DNA of 64,000 nucleotides, taken from NCBI GenBank assembly GCA_024103005.1, contig JAGFJA010000007.1:124001-188000 (forward strand), written 5' to 3'. This DNA comes from Saprospiraceae bacterium. Its GTDB lineage: Bacteria > Bacteroidota > Bacteroidia > Chitinophagales > Saprospiraceae. Position 1 is the stretch's first letter. Each line of letters begins with the position of its first letter. The notes beneath the pieces were generated by a model. It saw only the letters and a program-made list of their open reading frames with translations. It searched no databases and was not told where the DNA came from. Shown here piece by piece: positions 1-9,036 of the stretch. A program made the position numbers and the translations under genes.

Positions 1-216
1 CTCGTTGTTGTCCACACCATGCACGGTATCACCGTAGTCATTGGCGAGATTGCTCAATATTTGCAAAAATAAGGTTGTCAACATGGCCCAAACCAAAACA
101 GCCGGATGGAAATCATGATGATATGCTGCCAGAAGGCTGCCCATCAGTATGGTGGATAAGGCAAGAGGAAGGGTGTGCAACCTGAAAGCGACTAACCATG
201 CTCTTATTGAAGGCAT
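1..216 (-). CDS. menA: MenA, 1,4-dihydroxy-2-naphthoate polyprenyltransferase (N-terminal 72 codons, cut by window edge)
   Basis: Partial gene that reads off the left edge. The 72 visible residues begin MPSIRAWLVAFRLHTLPLAL and include a hydrophobic helix and the stretch SNLANDYGDTVHGVD, which matches the first Asp-rich prenyl-diphosphate site of UbiA-family transferases (N-x-x-ND-x-x-D). UbiA family members attach the isoprenoid tail to DHNA in the inner membrane. It starts 12 bases after the menB stop on the same strand, as the last visible gene of a menF-menD-menB-menA operon; this context makes MenA more likely than another UbiA member. Its length and second Asp motif cannot be seen. Confidence 0.85.
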   Translation of the reverse strand, partial: MPSIRAWLVAFRLHTLPLALSTILMGSLLAAYHHDFHPAVLVWAMLTTLFLQILSNLANDYGDTVHGVDNNE

Positions 217-228
217 ATCATTAAAATT

Positions 229-1071
229 TTATGGGAATTTCGGAAATTTATTGAATTCAGGAGCTCTTTTTTCCAAAAATGCATCTCTTCCTTCCCGGGC
301 TTCTTCTGTGGTATAAATAAGCCTTGTCGCTTCTCCTGCATAGACCTGTTGGCCAACTAAGCCGTCATCGATGAGGTTGAGAGCAAATTTTGCCATTTTG
401 ATGGCAGTTGGACTCTTAGTAAGTATTTCCCGGGCCCATTCGTATGCTGTATCTTCAAGCTCATCATGCGGAATAACCGCATTGACCATGCCCATTTCAT
501 ATGCCTCCTGGGCAGTATATGATTTGCCCAAAAAGAATATTTCACGAGCTCTTTTCTGGCCGACCTGCCTGGCAAGATAAGCCGAGCCGTAACCTCCGTC
601 AATACTGGCAACATTGACGTCAGTCTGCTTAAATATAGCATTTTCCTTGCTGGCAAGAGTAAGGTCGCACACTACATGCAAGCTATGCCCGCCACCTACA
701 GCCCATCCCGGCACTACGGCTATAACCACCTTATTCATAAATCTGATTTCGCGCTGAACATCCAGGATATTAAAACGATTGATGCCGTCACCTCCCTTAT
801 AGCCCGTGGTTGACCGTACGCGTTGGTCTCCACCCGAACAGAATGCCCACACGCCGTCCTTTGGAGATGGACCTTCGCCGCTAATGAGTACGACGCCTAT
901 TTCCTGAGATTCATGACAAATAATCAGCGCTTCCAATAATTCTGAAACTGTCTCCGGTCTGAAGGCATTTCTGACTTCGGGTCGGTTAAAGGCTATTCGT
1001 GCAACCCCATTGCATTGACGAAAGGTTATATCCTGATATTTTTTTATTTCTTGCCACTGAATCTGACTCAT
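229..1071 (-). CDS. menB: MenB, 1,4-dihydroxy-2-naphthoyl-CoA synthase
   Basis: Crotonase-fold enzyme of 280 residues, the usual MenB length. It cyclises o-succinylbenzoyl-CoA to DHNA-CoA in the cytoplasm. Visible motifs are the oxyanion-hole stretch SGGDQRVR (about 79-86), GWAVGGGHSLHVVCDL (about 122-137) and DGGYGSAYLARQVGQ (about 158-172). KQTD at 148-151 places Asp where bicarbonate-dependent MenB proteins carry Gly, so this resembles the bicarbonate-independent type known from mycobacteria (inference from recalled motifs). Its ATG overlaps the menD stop in an ATGA junction, which points to translational coupling. Confidence 0.96.
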   Translation of the reverse strand: MSQIQWQEIKKYQDITFRQCNGVARIAFNRPEVRNAFRPETVSELLEALIICHESQEIGVVLISGEGPSPKDGVWAFCSGGDQRVRSTTGYKGGDGINRFNILDVQREIRFMNKVVIAVVPGWAVGGGHSLHVVCDLTLASKENAIFKQTDVNVASIDGGYGSAYLARQVGQKRAREIFFLGKSYTAQEAYEMGMVNAVIPHDELEDTAYEWAREILTKSPTAIKMAKFALNLIDDGLVGQQVYAGEATRLIYTTEEAREGRDAFLEKRAPEFNKFPKFP

Positions 1072-2768
1072 TGACGTTTATTTTCGGTTAAATAATTCCA
1101 ATAATTTTCCAAAACTAAAGGATTTTTATCGGCATTTGTAAATATTTCCAAAATAGTTTTTGAAGGCTGATTACTGAAGAGAATTTCAAGTGCATATTTC
1201 AAGGTTTTTTCATCTGTCGCTTTTAAATAATTCCACTTAAAATGCGAGGCCAGTTGCTTAGCATCGGTTTTCATGGATGTCTCGATATATTCCCGGCGTT
1301 CTTTTACCTTATTCGGCCCCTCTATGATGCGGAATATACCACCGCCTGAGTTGTTAATCAGGATGATTTTTAAATTATTTACATTGCTTTCATTCCACAA
1401 AGCATTGATGTCATAATGAAAGGCAACGTCTCCGGTTATCAATAGAAATTTTTTATCGGAAGCTGCCGCTGCCGCACCCATAGCAGTTGAGGTACAGCCT
1501 TCTATTCCGCTGGTTCCTCGGTTGCAATGCATACCTGATATTCCGGGATGATCAAAAAGCTGAGCATACCGGATGGCCGAACTATTTGCTATATGGACTT
1601 TATAATCTTTCGGTACAGAGCTAAATATTTTGGCGAAAACGTTGAAATCACTGTATTCGCACTCTTGTTCGAAATGAGTATGCTTCTCTCTTTTGTAGGT
1701 GTTGAGTGATTGCCATTTATCTTTGTAATCAGCATTTAGTTGTGGCCATTCTGATGCCATTTGCCTGAAAAATACTTCGGCAGGTAGAGGTATTGCCGCT
1801 GTCAAAGATTGATAGGTATCCATACACGCATCATACAGGTGAATATTCCAGTGCTCCTCGGGTGAATATTTCCTTAAGCAGGCTTTAATTCTTTTTGAAA
1901 CAATTGCGCCGCCAATGGTTATTAAAATGTCAGGCATCAGAGCCTGAAGCTTCTGCTCATCAAGCCCTGTGATACAGCGGTCAATATTTGCAATAAAGTC
2001 ACCATCCTTTAAATATGATGTCGTTTCGGTAAGGATGACAAAGTTCTTTTTTTTACTTAATTTCCTGAGATATCCTGTTAATTCAGTGTCTGACGTTTGC
2101 TGGCCGGCCAGAATCATGATACGGGAAGAGTCGCGGATACGAGATATAAGATTGCTGATATTTTCGCTACTTAATTTTTTCTCCGTCTTTGCCATCCGGA
2201 ATACTCTCGGCTGGTCAGTGCTGTCAGTTGTAGTCTCATATAAAGGCTCACTTAAAGGAATATTGAAGTGGACCGGTCCCGGGTCTATCTCTGTAGCGAT
2301 AGCAAATCCTTCACTCAGGCATCTTGCATTGTACCATAAATCATTGGGAGCGACTGAATCTCCTTTCAGATCGTAACTCTTGCGGATAAAATTGTCGTAA
2401 ATTTTACTCTGCCGTATTGTCTGCCCGTCACCCTGATCTGTCCATTCCACGGGACGGTCAGTAGAAAGGATGATTAACGAGATCCTCTGATAATATGCTT
2501 CTGTGATGGCCGGAGCAAAATTAGCTGTTGCCGATCCGCTTGTACACAGAAGGGCTACCGGCCTTTGCAGCTCCAATGCCATTCCAAGCGCGAAGAACCC
2601 CGCACTTCGTTCGTCTCTGATGCTGATACATCGGAAGTCAGGATGGCGGTTAAATGAAATGACAAAAGGTGCATTTCTTGAACCCGGACAGATAATGACA
2701 TCCCTCAATCCTAATTCGGCGAGTGATTTGACGATGGTTTGTACTCCGGCTTTATTAGATAATTCCAT
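1068..2768 (-). CDS. menD: MenD, SEPHCHC synthase (2-succinyl-5-enolpyruvyl-6-hydroxy-3-cyclohexene-1-carboxylate synthase)
   Basis: Thiamine-diphosphate enzyme of 566 residues that joins isochorismate and 2-oxoglutarate, the first committed step to menaquinone. PGSRNAP lies at 28-34 and the catalytic Glu of RDERSAGF at about 53. The C-terminal cofactor-binding region has GDVAFHYDINALWN followed by INNSGGGIF, as MenD proteins do. It sits 9 bases after menF and overlaps menB by four bases. Full length, with no damage seen. Confidence 0.96.
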   Translation of the reverse strand: MELSNKAGVQTIVKSLAELGLRDVIICPGSRNAPFVISFNRHPDFRCISIRDERSAGFFALGMALELQRPVALLCTSGSATANFAPAITEAYYQRISLIILSTDRPVEWTDQGDGQTIRQSKIYDNFIRKSYDLKGDSVAPNDLWYNARCLSEGFAIATEIDPGPVHFNIPLSEPLYETTTDSTDQPRVFRMAKTEKKLSSENISNLISRIRDSSRIMILAGQQTSDTELTGYLRKLSKKKNFVILTETTSYLKDGDFIANIDRCITGLDEQKLQALMPDILITIGGAIVSKRIKACLRKYSPEEHWNIHLYDACMDTYQSLTAAIPLPAEVFFRQMASEWPQLNADYKDKWQSLNTYKREKHTHFEQECEYSDFNVFAKIFSSVPKDYKVHIANSSAIRYAQLFDHPGISGMHCNRGTSGIEGCTSTAMGAAAAASDKKFLLITGDVAFHYDINALWNESNVNNLKIILINNSGGGIFRIIEGPNKVKERREYIETSMKTDAKQLASHFKWNYLKATDEKTLKYALEILFSNQPSKTILEIFTNADKNPLVLENYWNYLTENKRQ

Positions 2769-2777
2769 TTTTTTAAG

Positions 2778-3851
2778 TTATTTTGGAGGGTGCAGGATGT
2801 CCATCATTGTCTTGCTCTTGATAACTGTTTCCTGCCACTCTTCGTCAGGATCGGATGATGAGGTGATACCGCCACCGACAAAGATGGCAGCTTCGCCTTG
2901 ACTTATCTTCATACATCTAAGATTAACATAGAGATTTGCGAAGGTATCGAAATTTGTTTCACCCAGAATGCCGCAATAGTATGTGCGGTCATAACCCTCA
3001 TATTTTGAGATGCATTCCAGCCCTTCGGTGACAGGTAATCCGCCTATGGCAGGAGTCGGATGTAACTCTGTCAGTAGTTTTTCTATCTGTCCTGCGGTAT
3101 TTACTTTAAATGTAAAGTCTGTTCTCAGATGAGCTACTTTTCCTGAAGTAACGGTATATGGTCCGTTTTTGGTAACTTCGGAATAATGTAGTTTTGAGAA
3201 TACGGATTGAATGTGCTTGCCTACCAGTTCATGCTCAACCATTTCCTTGTCGCGCCATTGATATTGACCTTCCCGATTTTTTTGTTGAGTTCCTGCCAAT
3301 GCCATCACTTCAGCCTTATTGTCATTTTGACGAAGTAATAATTCCGGCGTTGCCCCCAGCCATATACCTGATTCTGAGTGAGAAAAAAGATAAACAAAAG
3401 CATCCGGATATCTTTCTGACATACTTTCAAAGGTTGTAAACAAGTCAAATTTTTCTGGCAGAGGCACCCTGATTACTCTGGAAAGTATCGCTTTTTCCAA
3501 TTTACCTGCCCTGATTTCAGTCAAATAAGATGCTATCGCTTCTTTATATTCAATTTCCGAGGTGTTGCCTGGAAGTGGAATATCCGGAAATGAAGTCCAA
3601 TCGGGTAAGTTTATCACATTTTCTACAAAGGATGAGCTGAAGCTTGCGGTATCCAAAACTATCAGTTCTAAGGGACTGGCTTTGGAGCCTGAAGTGAATG
3701 GCCTGAAAATGAAACTTTTTTCTGTTTGGTGCGCAAAAAACTGATGGTCGGAAGCTATTCTGTATGTCGCTTCTGAGGGTTGCCTGTAAATACAAAAAGC
3801 AATATTTTTCTCATACAACGAATGCGCAACAATGAAAACAGTATCCTTCAA
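2778..3851 (-). CDS. menF: MenF, isochorismate synthase
   Basis: Chorismate-binding enzyme of 357 residues that converts chorismate to isochorismate. The C-terminal two thirds carry the family blocks: EKAILSRVIRVPLP, IWLGATPELLL, ALAGTQ, HELVGKHIQ, ELHPTPAIGGLP, YYCGILGE and FVGGGITSSSDPDEEW. The N-terminal 80 residues are poorly conserved, as is usual. The start is TTG at 3849-3851; no ATG lies upstream in frame before the family homology begins. First gene of the men operon. A TATTTTTG box (minus strand, 3870-3877) lies about 20 bases upstream, but no good -33 element is visible. Confidence 0.94.
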   Translation of the reverse strand: MKDTVFIVAHSLYEKNIAFCIYRQPSEATYRIASDHQFFAHQTEKSFIFRPFTSGSKASPLELIVLDTASFSSSFVENVINLPDWTSFPDIPLPGNTSEIEYKEAIASYLTEIRAGKLEKAILSRVIRVPLPEKFDLFTTFESMSERYPDAFVYLFSHSESGIWLGATPELLLRQNDNKAEVMALAGTQQKNREGQYQWRDKEMVEHELVGKHIQSVFSKLHYSEVTKNGPYTVTSGKVAHLRTDFTFKVNTAGQIEKLLTELHPTPAIGGLPVTEGLECISKYEGYDRTYYCGILGETNFDTFANLYVNLRCMKISQGEAAIFVGGGITSSSDPDEEWQETVIKSKTMMDILHPPK

Positions 3852-3869
3852 ACCTCAAAATTTCTGCAA

Positions 3870-3877
3870 CAAAAATA
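3870..3877 (-). promoter_or_regulatory. Possible -7 box of the men operon
   Basis: Read on the minus strand this is TATTTTTG, a full match to the Bacteroidota TAnnTTTG -7 element, 18 bases before the TTG of menF. No TTTG at the expected 19-21 bp distance was found, so this is a half promoter only. Confidence 0.35.
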
Positions 3878-4039
3878 TAAAGTTTCCGGCATTTCATTCA
3901 TTCTTTATTGAGGGAAAGGTGAGACAGAAAGGTATGCTTTTTTAAATTACGGATTAGTAATTTTTGACAAGGGACAGGCGGTAAATTTGAAGTTTGACAA
4001 AATTCAATATTCGGGAATTTTTAATAAACATCAATAACA

Positions 4040-4073
4040 GTAAAGCCCAATGAAGCGGGTTCAAGGGCTTTAC
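4040..4073 (-). terminator. Hairpin just downstream of the 4088-4741 gene
   Basis: GTAAAGCCC (4040-4048) and GGGCTTTAC (4065-4073) form a perfect 9-bp stem with a 16-base loop, starting 15 bases after the stop of the minus-strand gene. There is no clear T tract, so it may be a terminator or simply a 3' stabilising stem. Confidence 0.5.
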
Positions 4074-4087
4074 ATTTCTATTGAGGA

Positions 4088-4741
4088 CTATATTTTGCTC
4101 AAATCTGTTTTGACTTTTTCTACCACAGCCTGTTGTTTGGTGATTTCGGTTTGTTTGGCAGATTGATCCTTGATATTTTGTTCTATTTTGGCTTTATAGC
4201 TGGCAATTCGTTCTTCAGCTTTTTTAATTTCCTTTTCATAGTCTTCCTTATCGTTTACTAGACGTTTCAAATCACTATTCAACTGTGAAAGAGTTTTTTC
4301 TTCTGTTTTTAGTAGTTCATTTGTCTTAAATCTGGAAATCTCACGCTGATAGTCATTGAGCATAGTGACGGCAGCTGTGTATTTTTCCGGCTGACTTTTT
4401 GATGTAAGATATCCTCCACCCAGATCAAACCATACTGTAAACAAGATGTCATTTCCTGTTTTTTCTGATTTTGAATAAATGTCTATGGTACTGGAGCTTA
4501 TTTGTGGTACACTGGCGTCATCTACGAAATATTCTTTTTCTTTTCTCAAATATTTAGTCTTATTACCCAATGACTTCATGTAGTCTTTCCAAACATTTTC
4601 GGCATCTTTCTGGCTGATGTCTTTAAGTGTTATGGTCAGACTGTTGTAACTTCCCTGAGACATAGGTAAGACAGATTCACTGACTTGTGCTGTCAGAAAG
4701 AAGGGGATAATAAAAATGAAGAGAAATAATATTTGTTTCAT
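4088..4741 (-). CDS. Secreted coiled-coil protein of unknown function
   Basis: 217 residues, not recognised as a named family. Residues 1-18 look like a signal peptide with cleavage near LTA-Q. Residues about 30-120 form a globular part that contains ISQKDAENVWKDYMKSLG and a segment ending WFDLGGGYL. Residues about 130-217 are a charged Lys/Glu-rich coiled coil with no further membrane segment. This suggests a periplasmic or envelope protein. It stands alone between the men operon and the divergent mutL gene and is followed by a hairpin. Confidence 0.75.
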   Translation of the reverse strand: MKQILFLFIFIIPFFLTAQVSESVLPMSQGSYNSLTITLKDISQKDAENVWKDYMKSLGNKTKYLRKEKEYFVDDASVPQISSSTIDIYSKSEKTGNDILFTVWFDLGGGYLTSKSQPEKYTAAVTMLNDYQREISRFKTNELLKTEEKTLSQLNSDLKRLVNDKEDYEKEIKKAEERIASYKAKIEQNIKDQSAKQTEITKQQAVVEKVKTDLSKI

Positions 4742-5069
4742 GTCAGATATTCTTTTTATTAAGACGATAAAGTAAAGTTAAAGTTACGGTACTCTTTTGA
4801 ATTTGTATAGCATTATCATGTATCCGGCATATTATTTTGTTACGTTGCTTAATATCTTTATAATTCAGTTTTTAATTTTTAGAGTGTAATCCTCTAAGGT
4901 AAATATATGAAATTAAAGTTTCACATTCAGAACACTTCTATTCCTTTATTGTTAGAAAATGATTTACCGTTTTAAAGAAATTTTGTTAAAAAGAGGAATT
5001 GTGGTTGACTTCTGATTTAATTTTTGAGTTAAGGTTGTTTACCTTTGGCATTTGTATAAAAACTGATTG
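4742..5069. other. Divergent intergenic region before mutL
   Basis: About 330 AT-rich bases between two divergent genes. Apart from a TACCTTTG -7-like box at 5040-5047 (plus strand), I see no RNA gene, repeat or open frame worth calling. Confidence 0.6.
5040..5047 (+). promoter_or_regulatory. Possible -7 box of mutL
   Basis: TACCTTTG fully matches the Bacteroidota -7 element and lies 22 bases before the mutL ATG. The only TTTG upstream (5023-5026) is 13 bp away, too close for the usual 19-21 bp spacer. Confidence 0.4.
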
Positions 5070-6914
5070 ATGGCAGATTGTATAAAACTATTACCTGATG
5101 TCCTGGCCAACCAGATAGCTGCCGGAGAAGTGGTACAGCGACCGGCTTCAGTCGTCAAAGAATTAATGGAAAACGCCATAGATGCAGGTGCGACACATAT
5201 CAGCTTAATTCTGAAAGACTCAGGCAAATCACTTATTTCCGTCATAGATAATGGTACCGGGATGTCGCCAATGGATGCCAGAATGAGTTTTGAGCGCCAT
5301 GCTACATCTAAATTGGCAAGCGCACGGGACCTTTTTGCCATCAAAACCATGGGATTCAGAGGTGAGGCGCTGGCATCCATCGCTGCTGTGGCTCAGGTGG
5401 AGATGACGACCAAGAGGAAGGAAGATGAAGTGGCAACCCATATCATCAATGAAGGAAATAAAATAATCAAGCAGGAGGTCGTACAGGCTCCTTATGGAAC
5501 CACAATTGCCGTTAAAAATTTATTTTTTAATATTCCTGCCAGACGAAATTTTCTCAAATCCAATGAGGTTGAAAGGAAACACGCCTATGAGGAGTTTATA
5601 CGGCTTGCATTGGCGCATCCGGAGATAAGGTTCCAATTGGTGCATAATGATGAGTTGGTTTATCTTTTGGATAATTCTACACTCAAACAAAGAATAGTCA
5701 ATATTTTTAAAGGCGACACAGATAAAAAGCTCCTTGTTGTAGAGGAGGAGACTGAAAAACTGATGATTTACGGTATCATAGGAACTCCTCAAATGGTGAA
5801 GAAAACAAGGGGTGATCAGTATCTATTTGTCAATCAAAGGTTTATAAAGAGTAATCTGCTCAATCACGCAATTGTGTCTGCGTATGAAAAAATAATTCCA
5901 CCTGCCCACTTTCCGTTTTATGTGTTATTTCTGGAACTCGACCCGTCCAGGATAGATGTTAATGTGCACCCTACTAAGCAGGAGATTAAGTTTGATGATG
6001 AGCAAATGATTTATACCTATCTCAAATCCGCTGTAAAGCATGCTCTTTCTTTTAATCTTGTAACCCCAATGATTGATTTTGACATGGATGAGCAGTTGGC
6101 ACGAGCCTGGAATCAGGAACTGCCGAGGAGTTCGACCGGTTCATCATCAGAGGGTAACCGAAATTTCACGGATAATTTTCGCATTCCGGGTGATTTTTAT
6201 AAAGAAAATGCAGGACGATGGAAGGATCTTTATGAGAATATCTCGATAGACTCTATTGAGAAGGAGACTTCCCGCCAGTCCCTGATATTCAGTAGTCAGA
6301 TAGGGGATGAAGATGTTAACGGGGAAGAAGAAGATGACTATGGAGTGATAAATTACATACAACTCCATAAAGCCTATATTCTTTTTCAGATAAAATCAGG
6401 TATGATGATTGTGCATCAACACTATTCCCATCACAGAATATTGTACGAGAGATTTTACAAAAACACAAAAAGGGCAGAGGTTGTCACACAGACAGACCTG
6501 TTTCCTCAGGTCTTACACTTTGATGTAATTAAGGCTGACTTGCTTAAATCCGTAATGAATGAATTGCATTCCTCCGGCTTTGATATAGAAGTAAGAGATA
6601 ATCAAGAGTTTATCGTGCACGGATATCCTGCTATTATGGATGATGCGCATGACCTGGGATCATGGTTTGAAACAGTACTTGATAGTTTACATCAGGAAGC
6701 TGATGTAAATTTTGATTTACATCATAATATGGCGCTTGCTTATGCGGATAAATATGCCTTGCCAAAGGGGCGTGAACTAAGCCTGGAAGAAATGCGGAAT
6801 TTGGTGGACAGTTTGTTTGCTTGTGACGAACCGGGATATGATGCAAATGGCAATGCGTGCTTTGGAAAGTGTTCTATATCAACGATAGAAAATATAATAA
6901 AAAATAAAATATGA
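5070..6914 (+). CDS. mutL: MutL, DNA mismatch repair protein
   Basis: 615 residues from the ATG at 5070 (a TTG directly before it also opens the frame). MutL couples MutS mismatch recognition to strand removal. The GHKL ATPase is intact: ELMENAIDAGATH (31-43), DNGTGM (60-65), ERHATSKL (75-82) and GFRGEALASIAA (95-106). A low-complexity linker (about 340-425) leads to the C-terminal dimerisation domain. There, the place of the endonuclease motif DQHA(x)2E(x)4E reads HQHYSHHRILYE (449-460), so the catalytic Asp and first Glu are both His. Its last bases overlap the rhomboid ATG (ATGA), so the two are probably co-transcribed. Confidence 0.95.
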   Translation: MADCIKLLPDVLANQIAAGEVVQRPASVVKELMENAIDAGATHISLILKDSGKSLISVIDNGTGMSPMDARMSFERHATSKLASARDLFAIKTMGFRGEALASIAAVAQVEMTTKRKEDEVATHIINEGNKIIKQEVVQAPYGTTIAVKNLFFNIPARRNFLKSNEVERKHAYEEFIRLALAHPEIRFQLVHNDELVYLLDNSTLKQRIVNIFKGDTDKKLLVVEEETEKLMIYGIIGTPQMVKKTRGDQYLFVNQRFIKSNLLNHAIVSAYEKIIPPAHFPFYVLFLELDPSRIDVNVHPTKQEIKFDDEQMIYTYLKSAVKHALSFNLVTPMIDFDMDEQLARAWNQELPRSSTGSSSEGNRNFTDNFRIPGDFYKENAGRWKDLYENISIDSIEKETSRQSLIFSSQIGDEDVNGEEEDDYGVINYIQLHKAYILFQIKSGMMIVHQHYSHHRILYERFYKNTKRAEVVTQTDLFPQVLHFDVIKADLLKSVMNELHSSGFDIEVRDNQEFIVHGYPAIMDDAHDLGSWFETVLDSLHQEADVNFDLHHNMALAYADKYALPKGRELSLEEMRNLVDSLFACDEPGYDANGNACFGKCSISTIENIIKNKI

Positions 6915-7519
6915 TTAGAATTACAAATGTTGTCAAACAACTTATCATACTCAATGTAATAGTTTTTATTATCCTGAGCTTCTCACCGCCACAGTTTAAG
7001 GAGATGCTCTGCCTATATTTTCCGACTTCACCCAATTTTAGATTTTGGCAGCCGCTGAGTTATATGTTTAATCACTATGATTTTGGACATATTTTTTTCA
7101 ATATGTTTGGTCTTTACATGTTTGGTTCCTTATTGGAAACGGTGTGGGGTGAGGGTAAGTTCCTTAGATTTTACCTCATTTGCGGGGTCGGAGCTTTTAT
7201 CGGTGAGTGGATATATTGGTATCTTGCTTCTGGCAATTTAGATATGGTGAGGATGTTGGGGGCATCCGGAGCGGTGAGCGGTTGTTTGATAGGGGTAGCC
7301 ATGATGGCGCCTAATATGACGGTCATGCTTTTATTTCCGCCTATTCCTATCAAAATGAAATATGTAGCTTTATTTTATTTCGTACTGGATTTATTTATGG
7401 GTTTTGGCCAGGTAGGGAATGTGGCTAATTTTGCTCATATAGGCGGGGCTCTGACAGGTCTTGCAATATGTTATTATTGGAAAACAAAGGGTCTCTTACA
7501 TAGCAGGGGGAGGAATTGA
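6911..7519 (+). CDS. Rhomboid-family intramembrane serine protease
   Basis: 202 residues with about six membrane segments. Rhomboids cut substrates inside the membrane with a Ser-His dyad. Here GASG gives Ser119 and AHIGG gives His176. The family's H-x3-N signature before the second helix is present as GHIFFNMFGLYMFG (59-72), and the L1 loop carries ETVWG where a W-R motif is usual. The start overlaps the mutL stop by four bases. The substrate is unknown; the link to mutL is only an arrangement and implies no shared function. Confidence 0.92.
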   Translation: MIRITNVVKQLIILNVIVFIILSFSPPQFKEMLCLYFPTSPNFRFWQPLSYMFNHYDFGHIFFNMFGLYMFGSLLETVWGEGKFLRFYLICGVGAFIGEWIYWYLASGNLDMVRMLGASGAVSGCLIGVAMMAPNMTVMLLFPPIPIKMKYVALFYFVLDLFMGFGQVGNVANFAHIGGALTGLAICYYWKTKGLLHSRGRN

Positions 7520-7692
7520 ATGGGGAGATTTCCGGATAGGCTTACAAGAATGGATTGATTTCAAAATATAAATTTATATAAAGGAGTCAATACCAAAGAT
7601 TTATTTTGTATTTAACGAAAATCGAATAAATAAATATATAAAACGATAATTATTCAAACGAATATTTTTTAGCTTTACAGCAAAGCTAACCT

Positions 7693-8565
7693 ATGTTCAA
7701 AAATATATCGAATAAGCAGATTTCGGGAGTTATTATCCTAATAAAAAGTTTTCTGGTTATTGTATTGGCATTGAAATTGTGGAATGCCTCTAGGGAAGGC
7801 TTTCAGTTGGTCATAGATCATACTTTTTTTATTTTTCTGTTAGTTGGTTTTATCGCCGAGATAGTTGACGGCTCTCTGGGTATGGCTTATGGAGTGATAA
7901 GTTCGAGTTTTTTAATATTCTTCGGGATTCCTCCTGTTCAGTCTTCAGCAGGTGTTCATACTTCAGAGGTTTTTACAACCGGGGTTTCAGGTTTGTCACA
8001 TCTTCACTTTAAAAATGTGGATAAAAAATTATTTTTTCAGATTGTCATTCCCGGAATTTTAGGCTCCTTAGCCGGTGCCTATATCCTGTCGAGAGTGATT
8101 GACGGGGAAGTAATTAAGCCGTTTATTTCATTGTATTTGTTATTGATAGGCGTCCGACTTATTATGCGCCAAATACAGGGTGACAGACCACATTTAACTC
8201 CTTTGAAATCGTTTACTGCAATTGGTTTTTTTGGTGGGGCTCTGGATGCAGTCGGAGGAGGTGGCTGGGGGCCATTGGTTACATCGACTATTTTGAGTCG
8301 AAGCGGATCAAAGGCGCGTCACGTCATCGGAACAGTTAATACTGCCGAGTTTTTTGTGACCTTTGCGAGTACCGGTATATTTTTATTTTTAGTTGACGTG
8401 AAGTTTTTCGGTATCTTATTGGGATTAATACTCGGCGGTGTTGTCGCTGCACCGCTCGGAGCCTTTATTGTTCGTCGCATCGATCATAAATGGTTGATTT
8501 ATATCGTCGGCATCGCGCTAATAGTTGTATCGGCTTTTTCGATCATAAATCATTTCAGGAATTAA
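7693..8565 (+). CDS. TauE/SafE-family permease (putative sulfite/organosulfonate or anion exporter)
   Basis: 290 residues and about eight membrane helices in two repeated halves. Each half has the glycine-rich signature of the family: IVDGSLGMAYGVISSSFLI, followed by PPVQSSAGVHTSEV, and in the second half GGALDAVGGGGWGPLVTS followed by RHVIGTVNTAEFFVT. Known members export sulfite, taurine-derived sulfur compounds or other small anions. No sulfur-metabolism gene lies nearby, so the substrate is open. Monocistronic, with 173 AT-rich bases before it. Confidence 0.88.
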   Translation: MFKNISNKQISGVIILIKSFLVIVLALKLWNASREGFQLVIDHTFFIFLLVGFIAEIVDGSLGMAYGVISSSFLIFFGIPPVQSSAGVHTSEVFTTGVSGLSHLHFKNVDKKLFFQIVIPGILGSLAGAYILSRVIDGEVIKPFISLYLLLIGVRLIMRQIQGDRPHLTPLKSFTAIGFFGGALDAVGGGGWGPLVTSTILSRSGSKARHVIGTVNTAEFFVTFASTGIFLFLVDVKFFGILLGLILGGVVAAPLGAFIVRRIDHKWLIYIVGIALIVVSAFSIINHFRN

Positions 8566-8691
8566 GTCAATCGGTTTTTTTAAAGTATATTGAATTGGCT
8601 CATAAAAATGAGTACCAATGAAGGCAATAGTATTTTCTTTTTCTGTGGGTCTGAGAGAAAAATAGTCCGGCTTTATATTGAAATTTGTACA

Positions 8692-8721
8692 AATAAAAAA
8701 GTCCCGGCGCAATACCGGGAC
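8692..8721 (-). terminator. Rho-independent terminator of rplU-rpmA
   Basis: Minus strand: a 7-bp GC-rich stem (GTCCCGG at 8701-8707 with CCGGGAC at 8715-8721, 7-base loop) followed by a T tract (the A run at 8695-8700 on the plus strand). It lies 29 bases after the rpmA stop. Confidence 0.9.
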
Positions 8722-8749
8722 TCTATATTGATTACGTGAAATGTAGAAA

Positions 8750-9004
8750 TTAATTCAGTATTACATCTACAAATGTTCTGTCTTTCTTGCCTTTTTTGAA
8801 AGCTACAACACCATCTGTCAATGCGAATAGAGTAAAATCTTTACCGCAACCTACATTGGTGCCTGGATGAAATTTTGTGCCGCGCTGACGAACCAGAATA
8901 TTACCTGCTACGACTGCCTGACCTCCAAATTTTTTAACACCCAATCTTTTACTTTTACTGTCCCGTCCGTTATCTGAACTACCGACACCTTTCTTATGAG
9001 CCAT
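8750..9004 (-). CDS. rpmA: Ribosomal protein bL27
   Basis: 84 residues, the standard bL27 length. The N-terminus [16 protein letters not shown] reaches towards the peptidyl-transferase centre in known ribosomes, and the typical FGGQ...[16 protein letters not shown] block follows. No N-terminal extension that would need protease processing (as in Firmicutes) is seen. Second gene of the rplU-rpmA operon, 32 bases after rplU, and followed by a strong terminator. Confidence 0.98.
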   Translation of the reverse strand: MAHKKGVGSSDNGRDSKSKRLGVKKFGGQAVVAGNILVRQRGTKFHPGTNVGCGKDFTLFALTDGVVAFKKGKKDRTFVDVILN

Positions 9005-9036
9005 TTTTTACGAAATTTAATGATTAATAATAAAGA

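Noticed and set aside
8569..8712. 64-codon minus-strand frame between the TauE gene and rpmA
   Set aside because: It runs over the rplU-rpmA terminator and the tail of the permease gene, so it is probably chance.
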